This document shows, piece after piece, positions 16,614 through 24,172 of a DNA stretch of 64,000 nt. The DNA lies in the NCBI GenBank assembly GCA_903871935.1, contig CAIQIQ010000111.1:33583-97582 (forward strand), in the 5' to 3' direction. The DNA is from an uncultured Phycisphaerales bacterium. Lineage in GTDB: Bacteria > Planctomycetota > Phycisphaerae > Tepidisphaerales > Tepidisphaeraceae. The notes below the pieces were generated by a model. It had not been told where the DNA came from and ran no database searches. It saw nothing but the letters and a program-made list of their open reading frames with translations. The first letter of the stretch is position 1. Every line of letters begins with the position of its first letter. A program made the position numbers and the translations under genes.

Positions 16614-17825
16614 ATGATACGCATTGCGGCTACGCTGTGCAGCCTCGTCGTACTGATGTTTCTGGCGCCGGTGGTGCTTGCCGCCCAGCGCATCCAGGGG
16701 CGCATGCCCGATGGGAGCGACATACCGGCGGGGATGGCGGCGATTGATACGACTGATTACACCCTCTTCAGCGATCTTCCCAAACCGATGCTCAATGAGG
16801 TGATCCATCGCCTGGAGAAAATGGTCATCGAGTACCGCGATCGCACCGAATCGCTCTCCAGCAAGCGCGATGACCGCAAACTTCCCCTGTACCTTTTCTC
16901 GAATCGCGACGATTACATCGATCAGGGCGGACGGGAAGACTCGACCGGGCTGTTCGATGGTGAGCATCTGCTGGCCTACGTCGGGACCCGGCCGGACGCC
17001 CGGGCGTGGCATGTGATCCAGCATGAGGCTTTCCACCAGTATCTCACCGGCAAGCTGGGATACGAGATACCGGTGTGGCTGAATGAGGGCCTTGCCGAGT
17101 ATTTCAGCGAGAGCATGTATACCGGTGACACCTTTGTTTCGGGGGTGGTTCCGCCCTGGCGGCTCAAACGGTTGCAGGATTCGCTCAAGGATGGCAGCTT
17201 GCCTTCGGTTGCCGAACTTGTCGAGATGTCGCACGTGCGCTGGAACGCCCAGTTGCGCCAGGAAAACTACGACATGGCATGGTCGCTGGTACAGTTCCTG
17301 GCTCACGGCGATGGGGGCAAATACCAGGATGGCATGATCCGCTACGTGCAGGAAGCACGCAGCGATCGGCTGGCGGCACGGGCGTTTGGCGAGATCTTCG
17401 GTGATGCCAAGGACGTACAGGAGCGCTGGAGATCATACTGGCTGGATTACCCGGCGGAGGAAAGCAAGCGCACCTTCGCCGTGGCGGCCATGGAGGCCGT
17501 CTGCAGCTATGTAGCCCGCGCTGGCTTGGCACATCAGGCGGTGAAGGACATGCCGCAGTTGGAGTCGCTGTCCAGCAAAGATGAACTTCGCCAGCCGAAG
17601 AACGATACCTTACCAATCTCCCTGCTGTCGGAGTATCTGCAGTGGGCCCCGAAACTGGGCGTATGGGATTTCAATCCCAAGGTCGGTCCGGGTATCGAAC
17701 TGGTGATGGACGGCGGGGTTAAGGTAAAGGGGCGATACACGCTTCGGAATGGGCGAGTGGATCAGGTGGACGGGTGGATCGACGATGGCAAGCCACAGCC
17801 AGGACACCGCAGAAAGCGACGATAG
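16614..17825 (+). CDS. DUF1570-type secreted zinc metallopeptidase
   Basis: 403 residues from the ATG at 16614. A signal peptide (MIRIAATLCSLVVLMFLAPV, cleavage near LAA) is followed by a gluzincin-like core: HEAFHQ (H137, E138, H141), and 18-20 residues later WLNEGLAEYF with the third ligand. This is the DUF1570 pattern frequent in planctomycetes. It is probably periplasmic; substrate unknown. The frame stays open upstream to 16290, but that part overlaps the divergent MCE gene and lacks a signal peptide, so it was dropped. Confidence 0.85.
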   Translation: MIRIAATLCSLVVLMFLAPVVLAAQRIQGRMPDGSDIPAGMAAIDTTDYTLFSDLPKPMLNEVIHRLEKMVIEYRDRTESLSSKRDDRKLPLYLFSNRDDYIDQGGREDSTGLFDGEHLLAYVGTRPDARAWHVIQHEAFHQYLTGKLGYEIPVWLNEGLAEYFSESMYTGDTFVSGVVPPWRLKRLQDSLKDGSLPSVAELVEMSHVRWNAQLRQENYDMAWSLVQFLAHGDGGKYQDGMIRYVQEARSDRLAARAFGEIFGDAKDVQERWRSYWLDYPAEESKRTFAVAAMEAVCSYVARAGLAHQAVKDMPQLESLSSKDELRQPKNDTLPISLLSEYLQWAPKLGVWDFNPKVGPGIELVMDGGVKVKGRYTLRNGRVDQVDGWIDDGKPQPGHRRKRR

Positions 17826-17850
17826 GCCCTGTCTGGAGTGCCGGTTCACT

Positions 17851-18567
17851 TTAGACCAGCTTGCTCATATCAACGTCAAGGCCGCCGGACCGCATCCTGT
17901 GGGCGAGTTGCATTTGCCAGTTTCCGGTCGAGTCAAGGTGAGCTACCATGATGCGATCGAACCCTGGCAGAGGAGGCGATTTCACGGAGCCCAGAACAAA
18001 GACCCGGCCGCGCCCGAATCGGCCCAGGGCAAATCCCAATGCGAAACCGACATAACGTTCTGGATGGGCAAAACCGGGGGGTTCCCGGCCGTTGGGCTCA
18101 CCCCAATAGATGATGGCGAACTGAGCGTCGCGATGGTTGAAAAGCTGATCGGCGATGCTGTTGGGCTGATCGGGGTTGTAGTCGATGATCTCCAGCGCGA
18201 GGTTCATCTGATTCCCGAAGCGGCTGATCGCCTGGCGTGCCGTTCCGTTGCGCGAGCAGAGAATCAGCAGCACTTTCTTGCGGGAAAATGCGATGGGCGG
18301 TTCGGGGGGGGCTGTTGCGGGACTCTGGTGCAATGCAGCCCGATCGGGAATGGCCGCGACGCCGACGCCGCCAGCGGCAGAGGCAACGACTTCACTGCCG
18401 GAGGAGACGACCGGGTCTTTATCGGTGTCCGACAGGCTCAGCTCGATGGGGGGCGTGCCCGCCGTTTCATTCTGCGCGGCCAGTTCAGTGACGGCGGAGT
18501 GCGGCTGTGGTTGTTGCGGAGGGAGCGTCGCTCGCTTGGCATCACCGTTCCGTGAGTGCGTTGGCAT
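17851..18567 (-). CDS. Divergent TIR-like nucleotide-binding domain protein (PF10137-like)
   Basis: 238 residues. The first 95 are low-complexity, rich in Pro, Ala and Ser. Residues 97-236 follow the course of the TIR-like domain used in CBASS/Pycsar-type effectors: KKVLLILCSRN, DYNPDQPNSIADQL, DAQFAIIYW, ERYVGFALGFALGRFGRGRV, and the ending WQMQLAHRMRSGGLDVDMSK. The family usually has FELG at the helix after the fourth strand; here it reads FALG, so the Glu that should serve in NAD+ cleavage is Ala176. No cyclase or other defence gene is beside it. Identification rests on motif order only. Confidence 0.6.
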   Translation of the reverse strand: MPTHSRNGDAKRATLPPQQPQPHSAVTELAAQNETAGTPPIELSLSDTDKDPVVSSGSEVVASAAGGVGVAAIPDRAALHQSPATAPPEPPIAFSRKKVLLILCSRNGTARQAISRFGNQMNLALEIIDYNPDQPNSIADQLFNHRDAQFAIIYWGEPNGREPPGFAHPERYVGFALGFALGRFGRGRVFVLGSVKSPPLPGFDRIMVAHLDSTGNWQMQLAHRMRSGGLDVDMSKLV

Positions 18568-18766
18568 GACTTTGATCCGTTTGCGAATGGCCCGCAGCCG
18601 CTCGATCCGCTCGCTTACGCCTTACTGTATGAAGCTCAAGTATATCGACCCTCTGCCGTTGCTGCCAGCCCCAACCGTATGCGAGCGGTCGCGATGCACA
18701 CCATAACAGCCTGTCGGACGGGCACTTATAATCAGAGGAGAGCCGCTTTGTCTGCGATGGAGCAAG

Positions 18767-20374
18767 GTGGTACGATTACACATCGTGAGTGTTGAACTGC
18801 AGATATTGCTCGGGGCGTGTGGCCTCTGCGGCGTCGCCGCGGGAGTTTGGACGCTCGCCCGCAACTATCGCCGGCGCTGGGTCCTTGTATCGATCAAAGG
18901 AGATTTCACTTCCGAGCACCACCTTCCCGAGATCATCCCTGTGCCGCGCGAGCATGCAGCCCGCGTGCGCGAGGAAGACTTCACCTTTGACGAGGCGGTA
19001 GGCTGGATCGGGCAATTCGTCCGCGAGCGCAGGCGGCATCGCCTGCGTGATGAGTATGGGACGGTGCTCAGGAAGTATGAGGTGTATCGGCAACTGGCCG
19101 AGAAGATGGGCAGGGGGCTCTGGAAAGACGTTCTGGCCCTCGGGCAGCGTCTGGCCGAGTTGGACCCGCTGGATCCCAGCGCTGGCGTCGCCCGCGGCCG
19201 GGCCATGCGCGAACTGGGGAACTATCCTGGCGCGATCCGCTATTACCAGCAGGCGCTGGACCTGGCGCCGTTTCACTCAACCGCATTTCCTGAGATGGCA
19301 TCCACCTGCCGCATCATCGGCCAGCCGGGGCGCTTCCGCGCAGCGCTCGAGAAAGCCAAGCAGGAATTGGGCACCACCCATCCCTTGACCATCGAGGGAC
19401 GGATCCAGCTTGGCGAGTTGGTGCGCGTCTACGCCGATCCCACCGATCCGGCCACGGTTGCCCATATCCCACGCGAACAGTATGTCCACAACCTGTGGGC
19501 GCGAATTGAGGAGAATGCCCTGGACCCGGCCAACGCCCTGAACATCGGCCGGTCCATGCTCAGCGATGATATGCCCGAACTGGCCGATGCCGTGATCGAG
19601 CGCAGTGAGCGCGACTATGGCCAGAGCGCTGAGTCGCTGCTCTTGCAGGGGCTGGTGGATCACTATCGTCTGAACCTGGAAGCCGCCGAGAAGCATCTGC
19701 GCCGGTCGCTAGATCTGGAGGATACCGGAGCAGCACGCTTTGGGCTGGGTCGGTTGCTGGCGGAGAAGGCGGGGCGAGCTGACGATGCCAAAGGCCGGAC
19801 GGAGCTTGAGCAGGCATCACGGCAGCAACTGCGGCTGGCGATCGATCGCGATCCGGATCTGGTCGATGCGGTGGGCATGCTGGTGGAGCCTGCATGGAGC
19901 AAGGGGCTGCGAGGTGTGCTCGAAGCGGTCGAGCCGCTCAAGAAAGCGTACCCACACAACTGGACGATCTGGCGCGTTGTGGGCGATGCCTACATGACCG
20001 AGAACCAGCTCGATAAGGCGATTGAAAGTTATCAGCAGGGCTTGAACCTGCAGCGCACCGATGATCTGCTGCTGCCGTGTCTGGCGGCCATGGAACAGGG
20101 CAATCGCAAGAAAGATATGCTCAAGCTGGTGCGCAGCATTGACCATCTGGAGCAACACGACGCCCACCTGCGCTGGCGCGTGGCACAAGTGTTCTGCGAA
20201 CATCAGTGTCTGAAGGAAGCCCGCAAGGCCCTGCAGGACATCGTGGATGATGACCATGTGGCGCCGCAGTTGCGACAGCGGGCCAATGAGGTGCTCGACC
20301 AGTTGGATGACATTGAGCGGCAGCAGTATCGCCAGCAGGCGAAGCGGCGAAAGAGGAAGCCCGATCGCCAGTAG
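18767..20374 (+). CDS. Membrane-anchored TPR protein
   Basis: 535 residues. An N-terminal membrane segment (ILLGACGLCGVAAGVWTLA) is followed by a soluble part with many TPR-like helix pairs, e.g. ELGNYPGAIRYYQQALDLAP and ENQLDKAIESYQQGLNLQ, and a very basic C-terminus (QQAKRRKRKPDRQ). It is probably a scaffold on the inner membrane; no partner can be named. The GTG at 18767 is used; the in-frame GTG at 18785, with AGGTGG 14 nt upstream, is an alternative. Confidence 0.75.
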   Translation: MVRLHIVSVELQILLGACGLCGVAAGVWTLARNYRRRWVLVSIKGDFTSEHHLPEIIPVPREHAARVREEDFTFDEAVGWIGQFVRERRRHRLRDEYGTVLRKYEVYRQLAEKMGRGLWKDVLALGQRLAELDPLDPSAGVARGRAMRELGNYPGAIRYYQQALDLAPFHSTAFPEMASTCRIIGQPGRFRAALEKAKQELGTTHPLTIEGRIQLGELVRVYADPTDPATVAHIPREQYVHNLWARIEENALDPANALNIGRSMLSDDMPELADAVIERSERDYGQSAESLLLQGLVDHYRLNLEAAEKHLRRSLDLEDTGAARFGLGRLLAEKAGRADDAKGRTELEQASRQQLRLAIDRDPDLVDAVGMLVEPAWSKGLRGVLEAVEPLKKAYPHNWTIWRVVGDAYMTENQLDKAIESYQQGLNLQRTDDLLLPCLAAMEQGNRKKDMLKLVRSIDHLEQHDAHLRWRVAQVFCEHQCLKEARKALQDIVDDDHVAPQLRQRANEVLDQLDDIERQQYRQQAKRRKRKPDRQ

Positions 20375-20396
20375 CGTCCCTGCGGCAGTAGCGTCC

Positions 20397-20738
20397 CTAT
20401 CTGGCTGCCATCACTTGCACCACATCATCCTCAGGGCGCCACCATGCGGCCACCGGACCGGGCGCAGCGACGGTTTGGAAACCCAGCCACGCAGCGCAGG
20501 TGGCGATGGCGTGATGGGCCTGTTCGGGGGAATCGAAGACATCCTCGATCTTCTTCTGCACCTTCGGGTAGCGCCACGCGCGCAGAAGACTGCCCACCGT
20601 ATAGAGGCGCAAGACGTGCTGCAGGGGCAGCGCATATTCGCTCTTGATGACACAGGAGAGTGGCAGTTCCAGAATAACGCTGCGCTTGTCGTCTGAGGTT
20701 GTATCCAGCCCGTCGTGTGTGACTTGTTGTGCTCGCAT
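20397..20738 (-). CDS. Hypothetical protein
   Basis: 113 residues from the ATG at 20738, chosen because GGAAGG lies 5 nt upstream. Longer in-frame starts reach 20846 but lack a ribosome site. Motifs such as LPLQHVLRLYTVGSLLRAWR and SPEQAHHAIATCAAWLGF suggest a small helical soluble protein. I do not recognise the family. The gene faces away from the SGNH hydrolase. Confidence 0.55.
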   Translation of the reverse strand: MRAQQVTHDGLDTTSDDKRSVILELPLSCVIKSEYALPLQHVLRLYTVGSLLRAWRYPKVQKKIEDVFDSPEQAHHAIATCAAWLGFQTVAAPGPVAAWWRPEDDVVQVMAAR

Positions 20739-20955
20739 TTTCGCCTTCCGTGGCTCCAGACAGTTGCGTTCGCCGTCTCGGTCCGTCGAGACGGCCGCGT
20801 CACTGTTATGCTCCACACTACATCCTGTGGACATAAAGTCAATCAAATACTAGATATGCGACAGGGCGGAGGGCGGGCATGGACGTCTTCTCTGGCAACG
20901 ACAGGACGCCACAGCCGTTGATGCAACATAGTTGCCCGCGCCTGCCGGTTGTTAT

Positions 20956-22077
20956 ATGTTCGCAGGTGAGTGTTTCGCCCGTGTTTTTGAGAAACTGCCA
21001 TCCATGGAAGAGATCACCGTCCCAACTGTTGTTGAATTTGCATCCGCGGGCCTGAACCACAAGCACCTGCGGGCATTCGTTTTCCCGGTCGACTTGCCGG
21101 CCCAGCCGCTGCGGTTCAGCGTCGAGTCGCGCGCACAGTTGGCCGAGGGCGATGGGCCGGATTACCAGTACTCGGCGTACGTGGATATCTACTATGCCGA
21201 CGGCTCCGTGCTGTCCGAGACCTACCTCTGTTTTGCGCCGGGCCGGCACGACTGGCAGCGGCTGGAAATGTACCTGCGTCCGCGCCTGTCCATCAAGCGG
21301 CTGGTCATCTATTATTTCTTCGAGCACAAGGACGGCCTTGTGGCGTATCGCAACGCGAGAATTGCGCCCTGCGGATTGGCTCCGGAGCCCGATTGCCGGA
21401 TTGTCCTGGTTGGCGATTCCAACACGATCACCTCGTACCTGCACCCATCCCAGCGCGTGGACGGTGTGCTCCAGCAGCGCCTGGCCGCAAGCTTTCCCGG
21501 CAAGCGCATCGAGGTTGAGAACGCCGGGTTGGGCGGAGAGAGCATCAAAGGACTGCTCACGCGCAAACGGTACGAACGCGATCTGCAGACGCTGCGCTGC
21601 GCGAATGTGTTTGTCATCTGCTACGCCGGCAACGATGCCAATGCCTACGGCCCCGACGAGTTTGGGCGTCAGCAGCGCGAACTGGTCCGCCGCCTGCGCA
21701 GCGATTTCCCCGCGGCGAAGATCATCCTCCAGACGACCGGCTACTTTGACTATCCCGCGCACTACAGCATCGACTACAACGCCCGCATGCAGCCGTACAC
21801 ACAGGCGACGCGACAAATTGCCGCCGACGGTCCGGCCGCTGGCGGCGCCGATGCGCTTCTGGACATCTACCAGATCATGCAAGAGCGCACCGCGGCCGGC
21901 GACTGGGATTTCCGCTACCGCGTCCATCCGCAGTGGAAACTGACGCTCGACGCCCGCCATGACGCCGAACTTGGCCAGTCTCCGGCCTACTACACCAATC
22001 CCCACTACAATCCCCACGGCACGCGCCTGATCGCCGATGCGATCCACGATCTGGTTCTGCAGTGTGGATGGATCTGA
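20956..22077 (+). CDS. SGNH-hydrolase family esterase with N-terminal beta domain
   Basis: About 373 residues. The C-terminal part has the SGNH blocks: VLVGDSNT (block I, nucleophile Ser), ENAGLGGES (block II Gly), CYAGNDAN (block III Asn) and NPHYNPHGTRLIAD (block V His). The first 150 residues look like a beta-sandwich domain (RFSVESRAQL, YSAYVDIYYADGS). Such hydrolases deacetylate sugars or cleave small esters. No signal peptide is evident from any start. ATG 20956 is taken; 21004 is an alternative. Confidence 0.8.
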   Translation: MFAGECFARVFEKLPSMEEITVPTVVEFASAGLNHKHLRAFVFPVDLPAQPLRFSVESRAQLAEGDGPDYQYSAYVDIYYADGSVLSETYLCFAPGRHDWQRLEMYLRPRLSIKRLVIYYFFEHKDGLVAYRNARIAPCGLAPEPDCRIVLVGDSNTITSYLHPSQRVDGVLQQRLAASFPGKRIEVENAGLGGESIKGLLTRKRYERDLQTLRCANVFVICYAGNDANAYGPDEFGRQQRELVRRLRSDFPAAKIILQTTGYFDYPAHYSIDYNARMQPYTQATRQIAADGPAAGGADALLDIYQIMQERTAAGDWDFRYRVHPQWKLTLDARHDAELGQSPAYYTNPHYNPHGTRLIADAIHDLVLQCGWI

Positions 22078-22132
22078 TCGCCCACTGCCAGCAAAGGTGC
22101 AAGCGGTCGAGCCATGGCAGTGCAATGGACGA

Positions 22133-22238
22133 GCGTGACAGTACTTTCGCTCAGCATCAGTAGCACGGCTAACCCCAGCCGTAGCAATCCTGCCGGCAAA
22201 GCCGCTTTCTTATCCTCTGCCCGAAAGTATTGTCACGC
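22133..22238. repeat. Inverted-repeat element with 17-bp arms
   Basis: Arms 22133-22149 (GCGTGACAGTACTTTCG) and 22222-22238 are complementary with one G-T type change. Inside is a second perfect hairpin, ACGGCT-AACCCC-AGCCGT (about 22162-22181). No open frame. It stands next to the larger element at 22292. Confidence 0.7.
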
Positions 22239-22291
22239 ACGAGCAATGGACCATGCGCGCAAAGCGACTTTGCGGTTTGGGGCTCCGCGCA

Positions 22292-22562
22292 AGGCCCTGT
22301 CTGAAAAGCCCATGGCCCCACGATGGGCCGGAAAGGGCCTGGATGCGAGGCACTGCGACGAAGCAGTATTTGAATACTACGGCGAGGAGCAGTAACGAAG
22401 CAGACGGGCCTTTTCCGGCCCACCCTTCGGGCGGCTTGGAATCGACTCATCTGCGGCGGCGCATCGGCTCAAAGGTTCCACCGACCCGGCTTTCGCCGAT
22501 GCTTCTTGCATCTGAGGCGATTCCAAGCCGTCGTGGGGCCATGGGTTTTTCAGACAGGGCCT
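22292..22562. repeat. 271-bp nested inverted repeat (three-way-junction element)
   Basis: Outer arms of 32 bp (22292-22323 and 22531-22562, starting AGGCCCTGTCTGAAAA) are complementary except for one base that would still pair as G-U. Between them are two further hairpins placed end to end: 22324-22339 with 22406-22422 (about 16 bp, one wobble) and 22432-22444 with 22518-22530 (13 bp perfect, with an inner GCATCGGC/GCCGATGC stem). As RNA or single-stranded DNA it makes a three-way junction with two long arms. There is no transposase. A MITE-like element or a structured RNA are both possible. Confidence 0.75.
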
Positions 22563-22593
22563 GGGTGCTATACTGCATCGACAAGGCCTAGAT

Positions 22594-22761
22594 ATGGGAA
22601 AACATCAGATCAGAACGTTTGTGCCACCGAGTCGTGTCAAGCCCAAAGAGCAGAGCGATTCTGACGATCCCATACGCAAGTGGCTCACTGTGCTGGTGTG
22701 GGTCGTTATCGGCTGTGTAGCGATCAATCTCCTGCTTTGGCTGCTTTCTCGGGGATTCTAA
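22594..22761 (+). CDS. Single-pass membrane microprotein (55 aa)
   Basis: A 55-codon ORF with a soluble, charged N-terminus (MGKHQIRTFVPPSRVKPKEQ) and one membrane helix at residues 31-52 (LTVLVWVVIGCVAINLLLWL). A TATACT -10-like box is at 22569-22574, 20 bp before the ATG, overlapping the edge of the inverted repeat. No Shine-Dalgarno. Family unknown. Confidence 0.5.
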   Translation: MGKHQIRTFVPPSRVKPKEQSDSDDPIRKWLTVLVWVVIGCVAINLLLWLLSRGF

Positions 22762-22836
22762 ACCAGGCTGGGGCCATCCCCTTGCTCACGCTTCACGCGG
22801 CATAGCCGGTTGCGTACTATGCGAATGGAGCAACAC

Positions 22837-23070
22837 ATGGACCGATCAGTAATACTTAACGCCGCACTGTCCCTTTCGGCCGAGCAGCGCACCAGCCTGG
22901 TCAAGGAGATCTGGGACTCTCTGGTCCAACATCCCGATCAGGTGACGCTTTCACCTGCTCAGGAGCGTGAACTGGAGCGATGCTGGCAGGAATACCAGTC
23001 TCAGCCGACAGCCGGCACGCCATGGTCAGCGCTCCGGCACAAGCTTGAAGCCTTCCACTTCGGGTCCTGA
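22837..23070 (+). CDS. Addiction-module antitoxin-like protein (PF09720 type), apparently solitary
   Basis: 77 residues. VILNAALSLSAEQRTSLVKEIWDSL and the end ELERCWQEYQSQPTAGTPWSALRHKL match the small 'putative addiction module component' antitoxins. ATG 22837 is chosen for GGAG 6 nt upstream; ATGs at 22819 and 22825 are possible. The usual ParE/RelE-type toxin gene just downstream is absent: the next gene is on the opposite strand. Confidence 0.8.
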   Translation: MDRSVILNAALSLSAEQRTSLVKEIWDSLVQHPDQVTLSPAQERELERCWQEYQSQPTAGTPWSALRHKLEAFHFGS

Positions 23071-23091
23071 CCCCTCGTCCGGCCTCAAATG

Positions 23092-23406
23092 TCACTTGCG
23101 TTGTAGTCCATCGCGCCAGGCAATCGTTTCCAGTTCGACCCGCACAGCGTCTTGCACGGGAATCACGGGTCGCGCCTCGAACACAAACGCAGGCCAGGTC
23201 GAGCATACCTTGTGAACCGTCACCGGATTATCGCATTCCACCAGCATGTGTCCGCCCCACTCGCCCACTCGCACCACGAACAGTTCGATCTTGAAATCCG
23301 CGGGCGCCTTCCATTGCGTGAAGACCTCCAGGATCCGCTTCTGGGCATTCTCGTACTCCATCGGCGATCCTTGCGGCCGTTCGAACCAACTGATCATGTA
23401 CTTCAT
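23092..23406 (-). CDS. DUF3303-like small protein
   Basis: 104 residues beginning MKYMISWFERPQGS, the usual DUF3303 start, with GEWGGHMLVECDNPVTVHKVC and FEARPVIPVQDAV matching the ferredoxin-like fold of the family. Function unknown. GGGGAGGA 6-7 nt before ATG 23406 fixes the start. The two genes at 22837 and 23092 converge with 21 bp between them. Confidence 0.8.
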   Translation of the reverse strand: MKYMISWFERPQGSPMEYENAQKRILEVFTQWKAPADFKIELFVVRVGEWGGHMLVECDNPVTVHKVCSTWPAFVFEARPVIPVQDAVRVELETIAWRDGLQRK

Positions 23407-23579
23407 CCGATTCCTCCCCTTTTTGAGTTGCTGTTTCCGCAATGATAGTCGCCTCGACGGGCTACTGTTTGATCGCCAACTCGACGATGATGCCGTAGGA
23501 CGCTGGCGGCGACCATTTTCGCCAGCAATCCGCATGCCCCGTCTCACCTAAAAAAAATGCGAGTTTTTCCCGCCGCTCA

Positions 23580-24126
23580 TAACCCCTTGTCAAACCTCAA
23601 TCTCCTCTTATCGAATCTTGCAGACGCACCCTTATTATGGGGGAACGTTCTTCCCCTTCCTCTCGGCCGTCCCAGGTCGACGTTATTTGACAACCGAATA
23701 ACTGCGCCCCAAAAGCCCACCGACTGCGTCGGTGGGTATCGAAGAGAATGCAGCGCGCGACACTTTCACATGTTTTCTGCACTAACTTGCACCCAAGTTC
23801 CTGTCCCACCGAGACTTAACCCCGCGCGACATCGCTGCACGTATGCGCGCGACACTTTTGCCCCCTTCCCAACTCCTGCTCCCTCCATTGCTTACAGCAC
23901 TCCCCGCCGCGGCCAAATCGCCCGTATCGGCCCAATGTCGCGCGCTGCCAGCTCGTGTATGGTCGCTCATCCCTCCTCACCTATTGAGTGGATGACCGAC
24001 TTATCCACAATCGATCACAACTTGCGCACCTCCTCCCCACATCTCGACCTAACACCTTATCCCTGCAGCACATAGCTTCATGGGGGTATCCCGCCGAGAA
24101 CTTGCGCACCTGTTCACTTATCCACA
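23580..24126 (-). repeat. Dispersed intergenic element, copy B (paired DnaA boxes)
   Basis: Read on the minus strand: DnaA box (plus-strand TTATCCACA 24118-24126), AGGTGCGCAAGTTCTCGGCG, GGGATACCCCC, a second AGGTGCGCAAGTT, and DnaA box 2 (24001-24009), exactly 117 bp from the first. Then follow two AAAGTGTCGCGCGC words (ending at 23855 and 23763), the perfect hairpin CCCACCGAC/GTCGGTGGG (23716-23736), the 20-mer form ending GTCAAATAACG (23681-23700), and the tail around 23586-23591 shared with copy C. The rest of 23407-24172 holds no gene. The inner end lies 46 bp before the glycosidase-like gene. Confidence 0.85.
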
Positions 24127-24172
24127 ACCTTCGCCACGCCCCCTTCGCATTCCGTTCTCCGGTGCCTCGTAT

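Noticed and set aside
22292..22562. Insertion sequence
   Set aside because: There are terminal inverted repeats but no transposase frame and no clear target-site duplication; recorded as a repeat instead.
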